DNA of 64,000 nt from Adineta steineri. Its lineage: Eukaryota; Rotifera; Eurotatoria; Adinetida; Adinetidae. A program made the position numbers and the translations under genes. Numbering within the stretch: position 1 is the first letter of the stretch; each line of letters opens with the position of its first letter. This document shows positions 49,085-63,955 of the stretch, one piece after another. Under the pieces are notes generated by a model that worked only from the letters and a program-made list of their open reading frames with translations, ran no database searches and was not told the DNA's origin. The stretch spans positions 893,729 to 957,728 of the forward strand of contig CAJNOI010000004.1 of NCBI GenBank assembly GCA_905250115.1. The letters run 5' to 3'.

Positions 49085-50390
49085 TTACATGATTCGCACA
49101 GGATCCATCGACGGCTGTTGCGAAGATGAAATTCCTGTAGCCGGTCGAGAAGTGACTGCAGTATCTAATGGTGTCGAGGGTGCATTGAACGGAGATTGTT
49201 TATTGCACAAATCTATTGTATTATCTTCGGCAAGCTATTAAAATATATTCCATTAAAATATCTTAAATATTTTTCTAATAAATGAAAACAGACTGTATTG
49301 AAACTATTATCTGAAGCTGGTGTTGTCGCTTTTCGTCGTTCCTTTTTTTTCAAGACAAATGTATTAGTGTCAAACGTTTTATCTGTATTGAAAGTTGGTG
49401 TTGAAGGTTGTTCTTTGAACATAAAAAGAAAAATGAACGAAACATTAGTCTTATTTTATGATATAATAATTTTTTATTAGTCAAACCTTGTCCTTCCAAT
49501 GACTTATTAACATTTAATTTCATATTTTTTGTCAATGCCGTTACCGTCTCAAGAGGATTGGGTGATGATGGTGAATGGATATTTTCTTGTGGTTGTGGTA
49601 TTACATATGGATATTCAACTACACAAAAAAACAAATTGATAATTAGCTCAAAAAATATACAAAATATTAATTTCATACGTGAGAATTGATTGGATAAAAG
49701 AGCTTGAGCACCTGTCGGTGTATTCATATTACTTATAGATTTCGGTGTATTTGAATCTGCTATAAAAAAAATAAAATAAATGTGAGTAAGAAAATAGAAA
49801 ATATTTTAAAATCTTACGCGAATGTTTGAAATCGAATTCATTAGTATTATTATTATTATTGTTATTGTTGTTTGGTAGTTCAACTGTTAAATCAAGTCCA
49901 TCAATATTCTCAGCCTAATCAAATCAATAAAGAATATTATAAAACGAGAATACCTTCGAGATTGTCTATTTTTAATATTTATTTTATAGAATAACAAAAA
50001 AAAAACTTACTTACACTATTATCTACAATTGAATCAACTGAAGGAATATTATCGTCTTTAATTTGTGGTAGTACATCAAATGATTTATTTAATTGAGGAT
50101 TTCTAAAAACAAAATGATATAAAATAAAAATAAATAGATATTATATTTTACCCAAGATGAAAAACATCTTCTTTATCTTCTTGTTCATCATTATTACCAT
50201 TCTCGATTGTATATGATGATTTTCTATGACCATTAATTTTTGTTGAAGGTGACGGTATGATTTCATCATCATCATCATCAATATCAACATCCATTGGAAC
50301 ATTACTTTGATTTAATAAAAATGAACTATTACCTTCATCACATATACGTGATGATGCTGACTGATATTCAACTGAATTTATATCTGTCAT
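49085..50390 (-). CDS. Asn/Ser/Asp-rich orphan protein, 301 aa
   Basis: I do not recognise a family. Seven exons in order, 50390-50152, 50102-50015, 49914-49818, 49759-49679, 49618-49487, 49412-49294 and 49234-49085, keep frame to a TAA. The product is disordered: an acidic run (DVDIDDDDDEIIPSPS) near residue 35, an Asn run of about ten residues, repeated short Ser/Thr-Pro motifs (SPNPLETV, TPTGAQAL, STPTFNTD) and a basic patch (LKKKERRKA). The layout resembles the N-terminal acidic, SP-rich half of vertebrate TACC proteins, and the TACC coiled-coil gene lies 201 bp downstream on the same strand. The last codons could be read as a GTAAGAG donor, but an AATAAA at about 48995-49000 (minus strand) and the TACC gene's own start favour two genes. 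Confidence 0.62.
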
Positions 50391-51380
50391 TGTCTATAAA
50401 ATAATTATAAAAACAGAAAAGAAAACAAATATGAATAAAGAACAAGAGATCCATTTATATGTTTGTGTTCTTGTTTTAAAAACCAGTTTCAATTTTTTTT
50501 CCAATAATGATAATAATAATAAAAAAAATGAAACAAAACAGAAAGAATGAGAGCGAGAGAGAGAGAGACAAAGCATGAATACGCGAAAGATACAGTAAGA
50601 GTAGCAGAAGTAATAATAATAATAATATGAGAACACACACACACACAAACACACACGGAGAAAAGAAAAAACAGAATCACACATGCGACACAAGAGAGCA
50701 TCATGGTATCGTCACCAGAAAGTAAAACAAATAACAACAATCAAACAATCGCACATCACAAGTTAAAAAAAGCATTATGTGTATATGCGTGGACTTTTTT
50801 TTTCAAAAAAAAAGAAGAAGACGGATTCACAAAGACAAAGATTTGTTTGTTTGTTTCTATGTTCATTAACCAACGATAAATGAATGAATACTTGTTAAGC
50901 CCCCTACTCATATAGGTTAGGCTTAAATGAATGAAGACAAAAAACGAAAACAGAAGAAAAGTTCGAAAGGAAAGGAAATCATTTACAGAGAGTAAATAAA
51001 TAAACACAATCATGTGAATGCGCTAGAATGAGAAACAAATAACAAATAATGTGAATACTATGCACGACTCACGCGCAAGAGAAGAAAACATGATGAACAC
51101 ATTGAAGCGAAAGAACAATGAATAAGTATCAACAAAAGGAAAAGAAAATGTGATGTTTTTTTTTTTGGCTTTTTTTATATATATTGAAAGGCATAATGAA
51201 ATAAAAAATAGAAGAAGAACAATAAGATCCTCACTGTAAACATGTGTGTATGTGTGTGCGTATACGATACATATTACTATCCAAACGTTAACAAAGAAAT
51301 CGTGAACACTTTTATATCTCTCCCCCTTCTTTTTTTCATATATATATATATAGATATATGTATATATATATATTTTAAAA
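50391..51380. other. Intergenic stretch between TDRD3 and the orphan at 50390
   Basis: It has microsatellites: TAA units near 50610-50627, CA units at 50633-50658, and AT palindromic runs near 51340-51375. Long readings across it on both strands are low complexity. No gene is supported. Confidence 0.6.
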
Positions 51381-54300
51381 TTAACTAATATTAACGACAG
51401 AATTGTTCTCTTGTTTTTCTTCTTGATTTGTCGATTGTTCTTCATCACATCTACTGCTTGTTATACTTTCTGTACTTGTACTACGTTCACGTTCATCATC
51501 TCTTGTGACTAGTTTAAAAGGTGCATCAGCAATTGAACATGGTCGAAGTTCTAGCGTAGGTAATGATATATCTTGGTTGTGTTGAGTTTGTTGATTATCA
51601 TCAACTGATGTCGTGGTTGAATCAATTATACCTGTATCATTAGAATCTTTACTTGGTGATAATGAAGAATTTATTATTGTATCATTATTTGAATTTATAT
51701 TTCCATTTTCCATACGTCGATTAGATTGTTGAAAAGACGAAAAATCATTTGTATGATAACGATTTGAACGTGAAACGGATGTTAATGTTGGAGGACACAT
51801 ATATAATGTACCAGCAGAATTAAATGGAAATGGTGGAGCTTCAGGCATCATTATACATCCATCAATTCCTGATGGATAATAATTTGTACGTGTTGGAAAA
51901 AAAGTATTAGCTGCAAGAGGATTTAAATCAGATGTTGGCCCGACTACTGGTGGAATCAATTGATACTGTAAAAAGAAAAATGGAAAAGATTATTAATTTT
52001 TTAAAATATATTTTAAATGGGTGTGGGAATCATAAATAAATACTTCTCGCGAGTTAGTAACTCTTATTAAATATAAAATCTTGTGCCTTATACTTTTTCT
52101 TAGCTAGAATCTAAAATCGGGTAAATGACATTTCGTACTACCCTTTATGAACATCTGACAATATGACTGGAAGTTCGAAAACAAATGTTTTTTTTTGAGG
52201 GTGTGGTTGTGGGTGTGCGGGTGAGGGCGTGAGTATCTGTCTTCGCTTAGCCCACACCTCGCCTAAAATCAATATACGTAATTATCCCGAGAATTTTTTC
52301 TTACAAAGTATCCTATATATAATAAATATGCACTCCTTAAATATTCCTATCACGATCTTACTGATAATCTCATTCCTTTAATTTATTCTAACGTTTCATT
52401 GTAATAAAGAATTTATTTGTGTAACTTACATATTGTTGATCACGTGGAAATATTTTCAAATCACCAAAATGTACTTGTTCGTAATTATTATAATCACGAA
52501 ATACAACAGTACAATAAGGAGGTTGAATTTGAACAATATTAGCAGGATAAAACTACAGAAATAAAATAAAAACCGAATAAATATTGGTTTTAATTCTAAT
52601 ATTTCAATTATACTTGTCGATCTTCATTCCAACGTGCTAAACATACATCACCTATTCTCCAACGTGGTCGTGGATTCTAGAAAATAAAATATATATTTTT
52701 AATTGAATATATTTTTTTTTGTTTAATTAATCATACTGGGTGTGAATCTCGTTGTTTATCTTCATGTTGTTCATTAACAATCTGTTGAGAATTAGTATTT
52801 CCATCATTTGATGATGAAGTTGATGATGCTGATGATGCTGAATTTACTTTTTGTTCGCTTGATAAAGATTGAGATTTATTTTCAATATCATTATTATTAT
52901 CATCTTGTTGGGATTCATTTGTTGATTTTTTTTCATTTTCATCAACAGATGAATTTGTTTGTAAAACAGATGGATTATTATAAGCTTTTGAATCATTATT
53001 GAAACCATTTGTAGATGTTGTTGGAAGATAAGTTGGAGGTGCATATGGAGTTCCATAACAATATGTTAAATGATCATTTGTATAGGAAGGACCAATAGAT
53101 GGTTGTTGATTATGAAATGATGCATTTGGAATACCAGATAAACTATATGCTAATGGGCCCTAATTTTAAAAAGAAAAAAAAAGGTAAAATCGAAATTATT
53201 TTTGTTTTCATACTGGATTAGTCTGGAAATAAGCAAGATGCGTTGGTGTTGAACCATTAACAGTTGCAAGCATATTCGCATGTGGAACATAATTAAGAGC
53301 TGTTGAATGTTGTTGATTTGTTGATGAATTATTCGGTAAATAGGATGTTTGATCACCACGTCGTGAATATGATGAGGAAGACAATGAATGATTATTTGTT
53401 GTACCATTATGATAATTATCATTTAGTTCACCTCCAGATACTAATATTGATCCATCATAATAACGATTTGTATTTCGACGTGTTCGTTCTTCATGAGCAC
53501 GTTGAAGTCTAAAAGTAAACAAAAGACTTTTTTTTATTCCTTATAGGATTTAAACGACACTTGTATTACTTTCTATAACATGCTATACGTTTTGTTTTTA
53601 CTAATCTCAATGTCAATATACTTACAATATCTTATGTAATTATGTATCAATCATTATGTTATACCTTCATGTCATTATTATATAATTATTTTAGACATGT
53701 CAAATGTCGATTATTGTCTGCAATTATTTAGCTAATATTTATGTTCAAGTCACGTTGACATTGATTACATTTATGTCTTTTTAGCAAAATTTATTTTCAA
53801 TAGAAGAAAAGAAAAAGAAAGACCTTGTACTACTTTTGTCATGTAGAAAAAGCTTTTTTCTTTTTTTTTGATTGGATCTTTTGTATTAATATTTAATATT
53901 AACAAATTAAGAAATTTTTCATTTTCTTTAGTAATTTCTATGAAAACAAACCTAGGTGGTAAAGGATTTCTTCTTTCACGATAATTTGAATGAGATGGAT
54001 CATCTTCAGATTCAAGTTGATCATTATTAATAGGATCTTGTTGAAATGTTATTTGATCTGTATAATTATTCTGATTATTTGTTTGATATGAATGATTAGA
54101 ATTAGTCGTTATTAATGAATTCGTTGTATTATTAATACCATTATTTATTTTATTTGTTTGATAATATTGTTCAGTATTTTGACGTTTATTTTCAAAACGT
54201 TCTTTTGATTTTTGATTATCATTATTATCATTTATTTGTTTTGTATCATTTGAGATTTTTAATGAAGTCATAAAATCCATTAAAGTATTTTTCGGTGGTG

Positions 54301-55282
54301 GTCGTTTAAGAAAATTTGATTCATTATCATCATTATCATGTCGTGTACTATTATTACCACCACCACCACCACCTATCAACGAATGAGTATACATAACCTA
54401 TGGAAGAATAGCAAAATTGAAGACTTACGTCGTCCTTCATATGAGGGTCGATAAGATCCACCTCCACGTCCCTGAAATAATAAAATAGAATGTTAGATTT
54501 AAAAATTCAAATATCATTCAAATTAAATATACTCGATATGCAGATCGTGGTCTAGGATATGTATTACTACCATATTGAAAACGTGTATTGTCATGTGTAA
54601 GTTGTAATAAACCATCTTTGATTGGTATTACACCGGTTAATAATAATTTACAACCGGGTCTTATATTAAAACTAATCGAAATAAAAATAATTATTTGCTA
54701 GTTTTTTTTTGTTATTTAAGACATACCTTAAATCAGGAATATCATCAATTGTAATACCTTTAACAGTTATAATGCCATCTGTTAGAGTTAAAAGCAAAGA
54801 ACTATTGTCATTTGTTTGTTGATTATTATTACTAAATTCTATTGTAGGTTCAATACCATCGATTTGCACAAAAAATGTGCCTTTGATCTATATAACAACA
54901 AAAAAATATTATTTCATTCTTCTAACGAGATCTATTGAATTCCTATGAGACGTTTAGATTTATAATTTTTAGTTATAGATATGTTTAATTAATCAAAGTG
55001 GTATATAAAGTGAAGAATAATTTTTACTTACCGAAGATTTCATTTTACGATCATTGGCTGTTCCAAATAAATCTTCAGGTAAAGGTTTACATGAAGATGA
55101 TCGATGAAAATCAACCTTAAATTTAAAAACAAACAAATTTATTTTATTTTGTCAATAAATAAATTTACTTCTTGATAATCTTTAATATATAGTGATGGTC
55201 GTTCATTATCATTCAAACCGGCATTAACACCGTTATTAACAGGTGTTGTTAAATCATCTTTATCTGCTATCACAGTTACCAT
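51381..55282 (-). CDS. TDRD3: Tudor domain-containing protein 3 (TDRD3)
   Basis: TDRD3 pairs with topoisomerase 3-beta and reads asymmetric dimethyl-arginine on histones and RNA-binding proteins. Eleven exons in order: 55282-55169, 55115-55032, 54887-54727, 54671-54533, 54471-54429, 54372-53952, 53508-53214, 53159-52737, 52676-52614, 52552-52430 and 51965-51381, giving 816 aa in phase. The N-terminal OB-fold is seen (SFNIRPGCKLLLTGVIPIKDGLLQL). An RG-rich patch and PPPKNTLMDFMTSLKI (cf. STLFDFLESKMGTL) follow. Next comes a long Asn/Ser-rich linker, then the Tudor domain: PRWRIGDVCLARWNEDRQFY, then TVVFRDYNNYEQVHFGDLKIF with the aromatic cage residues. A 195-residue disordered tail follows. 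The UBA domain present between OB-fold and RG patch in vertebrates is missing, and the OB-fold is short at its N-terminal side. Confidence 0.86.
52017..52260. repeat. TGTGGG-like G-rich tracts and inverted partner inside a TDRD3 intron
   Basis: The 464-bp intron 51966-52429 holds GGGTGTGGG (52019-52027) and a G/T-only-like tract of nearly 40 bp (52197-52233) with GTGTGG, TGTGGG and GGGTGTGCGGG. About 20 bp later CCCACACC appears (52251-52258), the complement of GGTGTGGG. The rest of the intron is AT-rich. Confidence 0.6.
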
Positions 55283-56113
55283 ATTAAGAGAGTTTAACAA
55301 AGAAATAAAAACGAAAAAAGATAATCCGTCAATACAATATATATATATAATATCACTCAAACGATGCCAGGATGATTAATCGTGTTGAATGTATGTATAT
55401 ATATATTTATATATATATATATATATATACGAATAAAATAATAACTAAAAAACAAAAGAAGAATGAATATGATGATTCATCAAGAATAGATTTCTTGTTT
55501 ATGTATTTATCAATAATAAACAAAAGAAAAAAGATTGGTTTTTCTAATCAATCAAAATTATTTTTGATTTTTATTATTTTTTTTTCTTTCTTCCGAATAT
55601 TGATTGTCGATGTGCGTTTTTCTTTACTGTTGTTTTCTCCAATAATCGTACATCGATCCATAGAATATCTGTTCGTCAATAGTAACACCAATCATAATCA
55701 AAAGAAATATATAGAATATTGTTTTAATAAAAAAACAAAAATGCAAATCTTTTTTCGGAAAGAAATATTTTTGAGAAAATTTAATCTTAGAAAGAATTTT
55801 TTTTATTTTAAAAAAATTATTTTTTTTTTGAGAGAATTATTTTAGTGAATCCGTTTACAAGATAATTTTGTAGGTAGACCCTTCTGGTTTATTTTCTATT
55901 TTTCGAGAATATTTTTTTTTCTCTCTCTCTCTCTTTTCTAGTTGCGCGTTCTTTCTATAGGATCGTTTTTCTTCTATTTCAAACGACGTAAAATATCTAG
56001 ATAGTTTCTCGTAAGATCGAGAATGAAACATCGATTCCTTGGCTGTTGATATAAAAAGGTAGAATATTCCAAGAATATTTCATTCCTAATGATTTGATGA
56101 TTTAGATTTAGAT
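55283..56113. other. Shared 5' region of TDRD3 and FAM135
   Basis: About 830 bp lie between divergent starts. An AT microsatellite lies at 55391-55430 and a CT run at 55919-55935. No convincing TATA box; the 157-codon reading at 55372-55845 is Ile/Phe/Lys noise. Confidence 0.55.
55391..55430. repeat. AT microsatellite
   Basis: A run of about 40 bases of TA units, broken once or twice, in the TDRD3/FAM135 divergent spacer. Confidence 0.9.
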
Positions 56114-60742
<4,629 letters not shown>

Positions 60743-61029
60743 TATTCAATAGACGTATGTGTATATATTTTTAAAGATCTGACTTCTGTTTCTTCTCTTT
60801 ATCATTCTCATTTCTTTTTTTTTTTGTATTTTTATTTATTTATCCGGTTTGACATCGATGATTTACTTTCTGCAATGTATTTTTTGTTTGCTTGTTAGAT
60901 CACTTTTAAGATTACCAACATTATCAATTAGTTTTTTTTGTTCATATCTTTGATCAGATATATATACATATACATATATATACGGAGAAACAGATGCCAC
61001 TATGAGAAAATTTTCATTCATGCAATAGA
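60743..61029. other. Short spacer between FAM135 and RPS27
   Basis: AT-rich with a TATATA run near 60958-60982. It should contain the FAM135 3' UTR and the RPS27 promoter. Confidence 0.6.
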
Positions 61030-61042
61030 ATTTATTTTTCAG
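61030..61042 (+). promoter_or_regulatory. Candidate trans-splice acceptor before RPS27
   Basis: TTTATTTTTCAG lies 28 bp before the RPS27 ATG, with no donor in a recognised upstream exon. Confidence 0.5.
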
Positions 61043-61070
61043 ATATACATATATTTTAATATAATTAAAC

Positions 61071-61434
61071 ATGCCATTAGCAACTGATCTTCTTCATCCA
61101 TCAATCGACAAGGAACGTCGAAAACATAAGAAGAAACGACTTGTGCAAAGTCCAAATTCATACTTTATGGATGTTAAATGTCCAGGTTGCTACAAAATTA
61201 CAACAGGTAATAATAAATAAAAACCTTCTTTCTTTTTAATCAGACTAAAACCATTATTTTCTTCTTTTTCTAATTTTAGTCTTCAGCCATGCACAAACTG
61301 TAGTTTTATGTGTTGGTTGTAACTACGTACTTTGTTCACCATCAGGTGGTAAAGCTCGTCTTACGGAAGGTTGTTCATTTCGTAAGAAACGCGATACACC
61401 ATTGGCACGCAAAGATGATAATGAACGAAACTAA
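61071..61434 (+). CDS. RPS27: Ribosomal protein eS27
   Basis: eS27 is a zinc-ribbon protein of the small ribosomal subunit. Two exons, 61071-61206 and 61280-61434, give 96 aa in phase. The sequence [59 protein letters not shown] and [15 protein letters not shown] is almost identical to animal eS27. The four zinc-binding cysteines (CPGC and CVGC...C context) are intact. The usual protein ends shortly after SFRRK (84 aa in humans). This copy continues with [13 protein letters not shown], about a dozen extra charged residues. AATAAA occurs at 61561, a likely poly(A) signal. Confidence 0.98.
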
Positions 61435-62073
61435 ACGATATATTACATATATTCAAGCAATCCAAAACATACGATCATTAGAATATCTTTAAAAAAAATC
61501 GTTTTCTTGTTTGTTTTTGTTGATTTTTTCATCTTTTGTTTGTGTGTAAAAAGAATAAGAAATAAAAAAAAATCGTATTATTCGAAAAATCACATTTATT
61601 CAATACTTAAAATTAAAATGATTATTAGGTATCATATTTATTTAATATCATCAGCTGACTTGAAACTACCAACCCTATTTACAACCCTTTTATATATATT
61701 TCACCCGATGAATTTTTTTTTATAGTACATCCTATGGTGAGAGGGTGTAATGTTATTTCTCGTTTTTTTTTTGTCTTCCTATCAATCGTCCTTATAGAGT
61801 CAGTAGCACATCATATTTGTAATGGCGATAGTCGACTATCTTTCTCTATTTCTCTCTCTCTCCGTCACTCGCTCGCTTTTTACCTCTCTCGAGACGCATG
61901 ACGACGGCATTTATATGCATACATGTATTCACGTTCGTTTTGTTTGCCTATATGTTATTTTCTTTTCTTCATGTTTTTTTTCTTCTTCTTTTTCTTTTTC
62001 TTCTCTTTTTCTCTTTTTCTCTCTTGATTGTAAGCGAGCAAGAGAAAAAAGAGCGACATATAAATAGAGGGCG
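61435..62073. other. Spacer between RPS27 and the candidate peptide gene
   Basis: The RPS27 3' UTR occupies the first part. From about 61790 on the sequence becomes richer in CG and in C/T runs (61845-61865, 61960-62025) and resembles a promoter region. TATAAATA occurs at 62059-62066. The 81-codon reading at 61822-62067 is Ser/Leu/Phe low complexity. Confidence 0.5.
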
Positions 62074-62350
62074 ATGATGAAGGGCTCGCTGTTGGTTTTT
62101 TCCGTCATTTTATTCGTGTGTATGCATATCATCAATGCTGGTGAGAAGGAACGTGGTTCGAATCTACACTCGATCGTTCTCTTTTCTTTTCTCGGGTAAT
62201 GTACATCGTCATCGCTTCGCTGTCTTATATATTTTGGAGTGAGAGAAGAAATATAAAACACCCACTCTTTCTTCGTCTTTCTTTTCTATTCTAGACGATG
62301 ACGTTGGCAAATGGAGATCGATGCCCAATTGCATCCGTTCGTTTTATTAA
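62074..62350 (+). CDS. Candidate small secreted peptide, 40 aa, two exons
   Basis: Not a known family to me. Exon 1 (62074-62140) starts MMKGSLLVFSVILFVC and continues to INA, a textbook signal peptide of 22 residues. It ends at a GTGAGA donor. Exon 2 (62295-62350) follows a strong pyrimidine tract ending TTCTAG, joins in phase (G/AC), and encodes DDDVGKWRSMPNCIRSFY before TAA. AATAAA follows at 62371-62376, about 20 bp after the stop. The inferred mature peptide is therefore 18 residues: acidic start, one Trp, one Cys, basic residues and aromatic C-terminus. There is no dibasic processing site. Local base composition is more balanced than the flanks. TATAAATA lies just upstream, although it is too close to the ATG to set a start site 30 bp downstream. 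The gene could be chance; confidence rests on signal peptide, splice signals and poly(A) signal together. Confidence 0.45.
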
Positions 62351-62370
62351 GAAAATATAATAGAGAGTCA

Positions 62371-62376
62371 AATAAA
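62371..62376 (+). terminator. Poly(A) signal of the candidate peptide gene
   Basis: AATAAA, 20 bp after the predicted stop codon. Confidence 0.45.
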
Positions 62377-63304
62377 TGGTTTTTTGGTTGAAAAAAAATA
62401 ATAATGGGCTATTCGAATAGAGAGAGAATGTTGTTGAGTGAAAAAAAAACATGTACATTTTGTCAAATAGATTGAACACTCACAAAAAAAATCTTATATA
62501 TGTAAGCTGAAGTGTCGGTGCACAATATATATACATCGTCCATCAAATGCTGATCGATAGAGATACAATCGAGTGCTCTGCTACTTGCAATATGACATGT
62601 TTTTCTCGAACTCATTTTAAATATAATTTTTTTTTTAATTTTCTCATTATAATGCCAAGAGGAAAAAGAAAGAAAGAAGAACGCAGGAATATAAAATCTG
62701 AGTATATTAACTGAGAAAGTCGATATAAATATTCGACGGTTTTTATTTCTATAGATGTCAGCAGTTATTGGTAGTTAATAGTTCCACTATAATTCATGAA
62801 ACTTAATCTTAAATTAAGATTAAAATGATAGGAGAATTGAATTATTGAAATTTCTAATGATTATCATTATTAATAAATGTTCAAATGCATGTAAATGAAT
62901 ATTTTGTGTATAGATGTCGTTAAATATCATTAGATAGTTCATATTATGAGCTGAACACGTGAACGTATGTCCATGTGTTCTAGATATTCACCAAAACAAA
63001 TGAACATACGAAGAACAAGTGTACAGTGTGGTTGTTGTTGTTCTTCTTCTTCGTATCAACGTCGTTATTATTCAAAATTTCGATTGAAAAAATCAAGGTA
63101 TGATGCCTAGAACTCACACACAAGACATCAGAATTTAATTTTTCTCAAAAAAAAAATTTCTGTTGGTGTGAAAGGCAGAAACAGTTTTTTTAAGAAAAGA
63201 AAAAGATCATCAACATCCACTCTTACACTTATTCTATAAAAAAAACACATATCGATATTGCTCCGAAAGAGAAAAATTCCATTAAAACAAAACTCATATG
63301 AGGT
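62377..63304. other. Spacer between the peptide candidate and INTS12
   Basis: AT-rich with no coding signal on either strand. The slightly GC-richer part near 62940-63060 may be the INTS12 promoter. Confidence 0.5.
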
Positions 63305-63322
63305 TTTTTCTATTGTTTTCAG
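63305..63322 (+). promoter_or_regulatory. Candidate trans-splice acceptor before INTS12
   Basis: A pyrimidine tract ending TTTTCAG lies 28 bp before the ATG at 63351, the same distance as at RPS27. Confidence 0.5.
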
Positions 63323-63350
63323 ATAATTTTTTCCATATTTAAACAAAGAA

Positions 63351-63955
63351 ATGGATTTACAGCCAACGCGACAATTGGATTATTTACAACGAACACTTTC
63401 AATATTTTTGACAAATTCATCTGATATGTCCGAACAATTGGAATCATTGATCGATGAACTTATTCAAGAAAATAAACAAATTAATAAATCACCAAAGGTT
63501 AGTTTGTTTTTATACGAATAAAAAATAATAAATTCTTTCTTGTTTTAGAGTTCTCCTGAACCTATAATAACAGATTTTAAATCTGAAGTATTATCTACAA
63601 CAACTTCACCTCAACCGTTACCTGTATGTTTATTTTTAAAAAGTACTTTTTTAATACTATTTTGTTCTTGTTTTAAATAGAAAAAACGTTCAGCACCGTT
63701 AGCAGCAAATTCTAAACCGCCGCCATCAAAACGTTTAAAGACTTTAACAAGTAAAGAAGATGATGAAAGTTCGAAAAAGAAAACTATACAAGTAGAAGAA
63801 AAAAATGATAAAGATGATGATATATATGATGATGAAAATGATAGTGATGATATTAAAGTTAAACCTTCAGAATCTCAGACAAATCCATCAACATCATCGT
63901 CTCGTGATATTGATGAATTTGCAATTGAATTAGGTCTTGTGTGTTTCAAATGCAA
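63351..63955 (+). CDS. INTS12: Integrator complex subunit 12, 5' part (continues beyond window)
   Basis: INTS12 is a PHD-finger subunit of the Integrator complex, which cleaves nascent snRNA and paused Pol II transcripts. Three exons are visible, 63351-63497, 63549-63623 and 63681-63955, in phase, and the last ends at a GTAAG donor. The N-terminal helix QLDYLQRTLSIFLTNSSD, then MSEQLESLIDELI, parallels the [20 protein letters not shown] segment of human INTS12. A Lys/Ser/Asp-rich linker follows. The last coding stretch DEFAIELGLVCFKCK aligns with DDFAMEMGLACVVC, the start of the PHD finger whose remainder lies outside the window. The ATG follows an AG-ending pyrimidine tract by 28 bp. Confidence 0.86.

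Noticed and set aside
50394..51013. Overlapping minus-strand ORFs 3' of TDRD3
   Set aside because: They are Ser/Leu/Phe/Tyr-rich translations of TAA, CA and GA repeats with no splice continuity to TDRD3 or to the next gene.
55372..55845. 157-codon reading between TDRD3 and FAM135
   Set aside because: It is Ile/Phe/Lys/Asn low complexity starting in an AT microsatellite.
61822..62067. 81-codon plus-strand ORF before the peptide candidate
   Set aside because: Mostly Ser/Leu/Phe from CT and TTC runs; more likely promoter sequence.
62150..62165. GGTTCGAATC, a tRNA B-box-like sequence
   Set aside because: No A box at the right distance and no cloverleaf; it lies in the intron of the peptide candidate.
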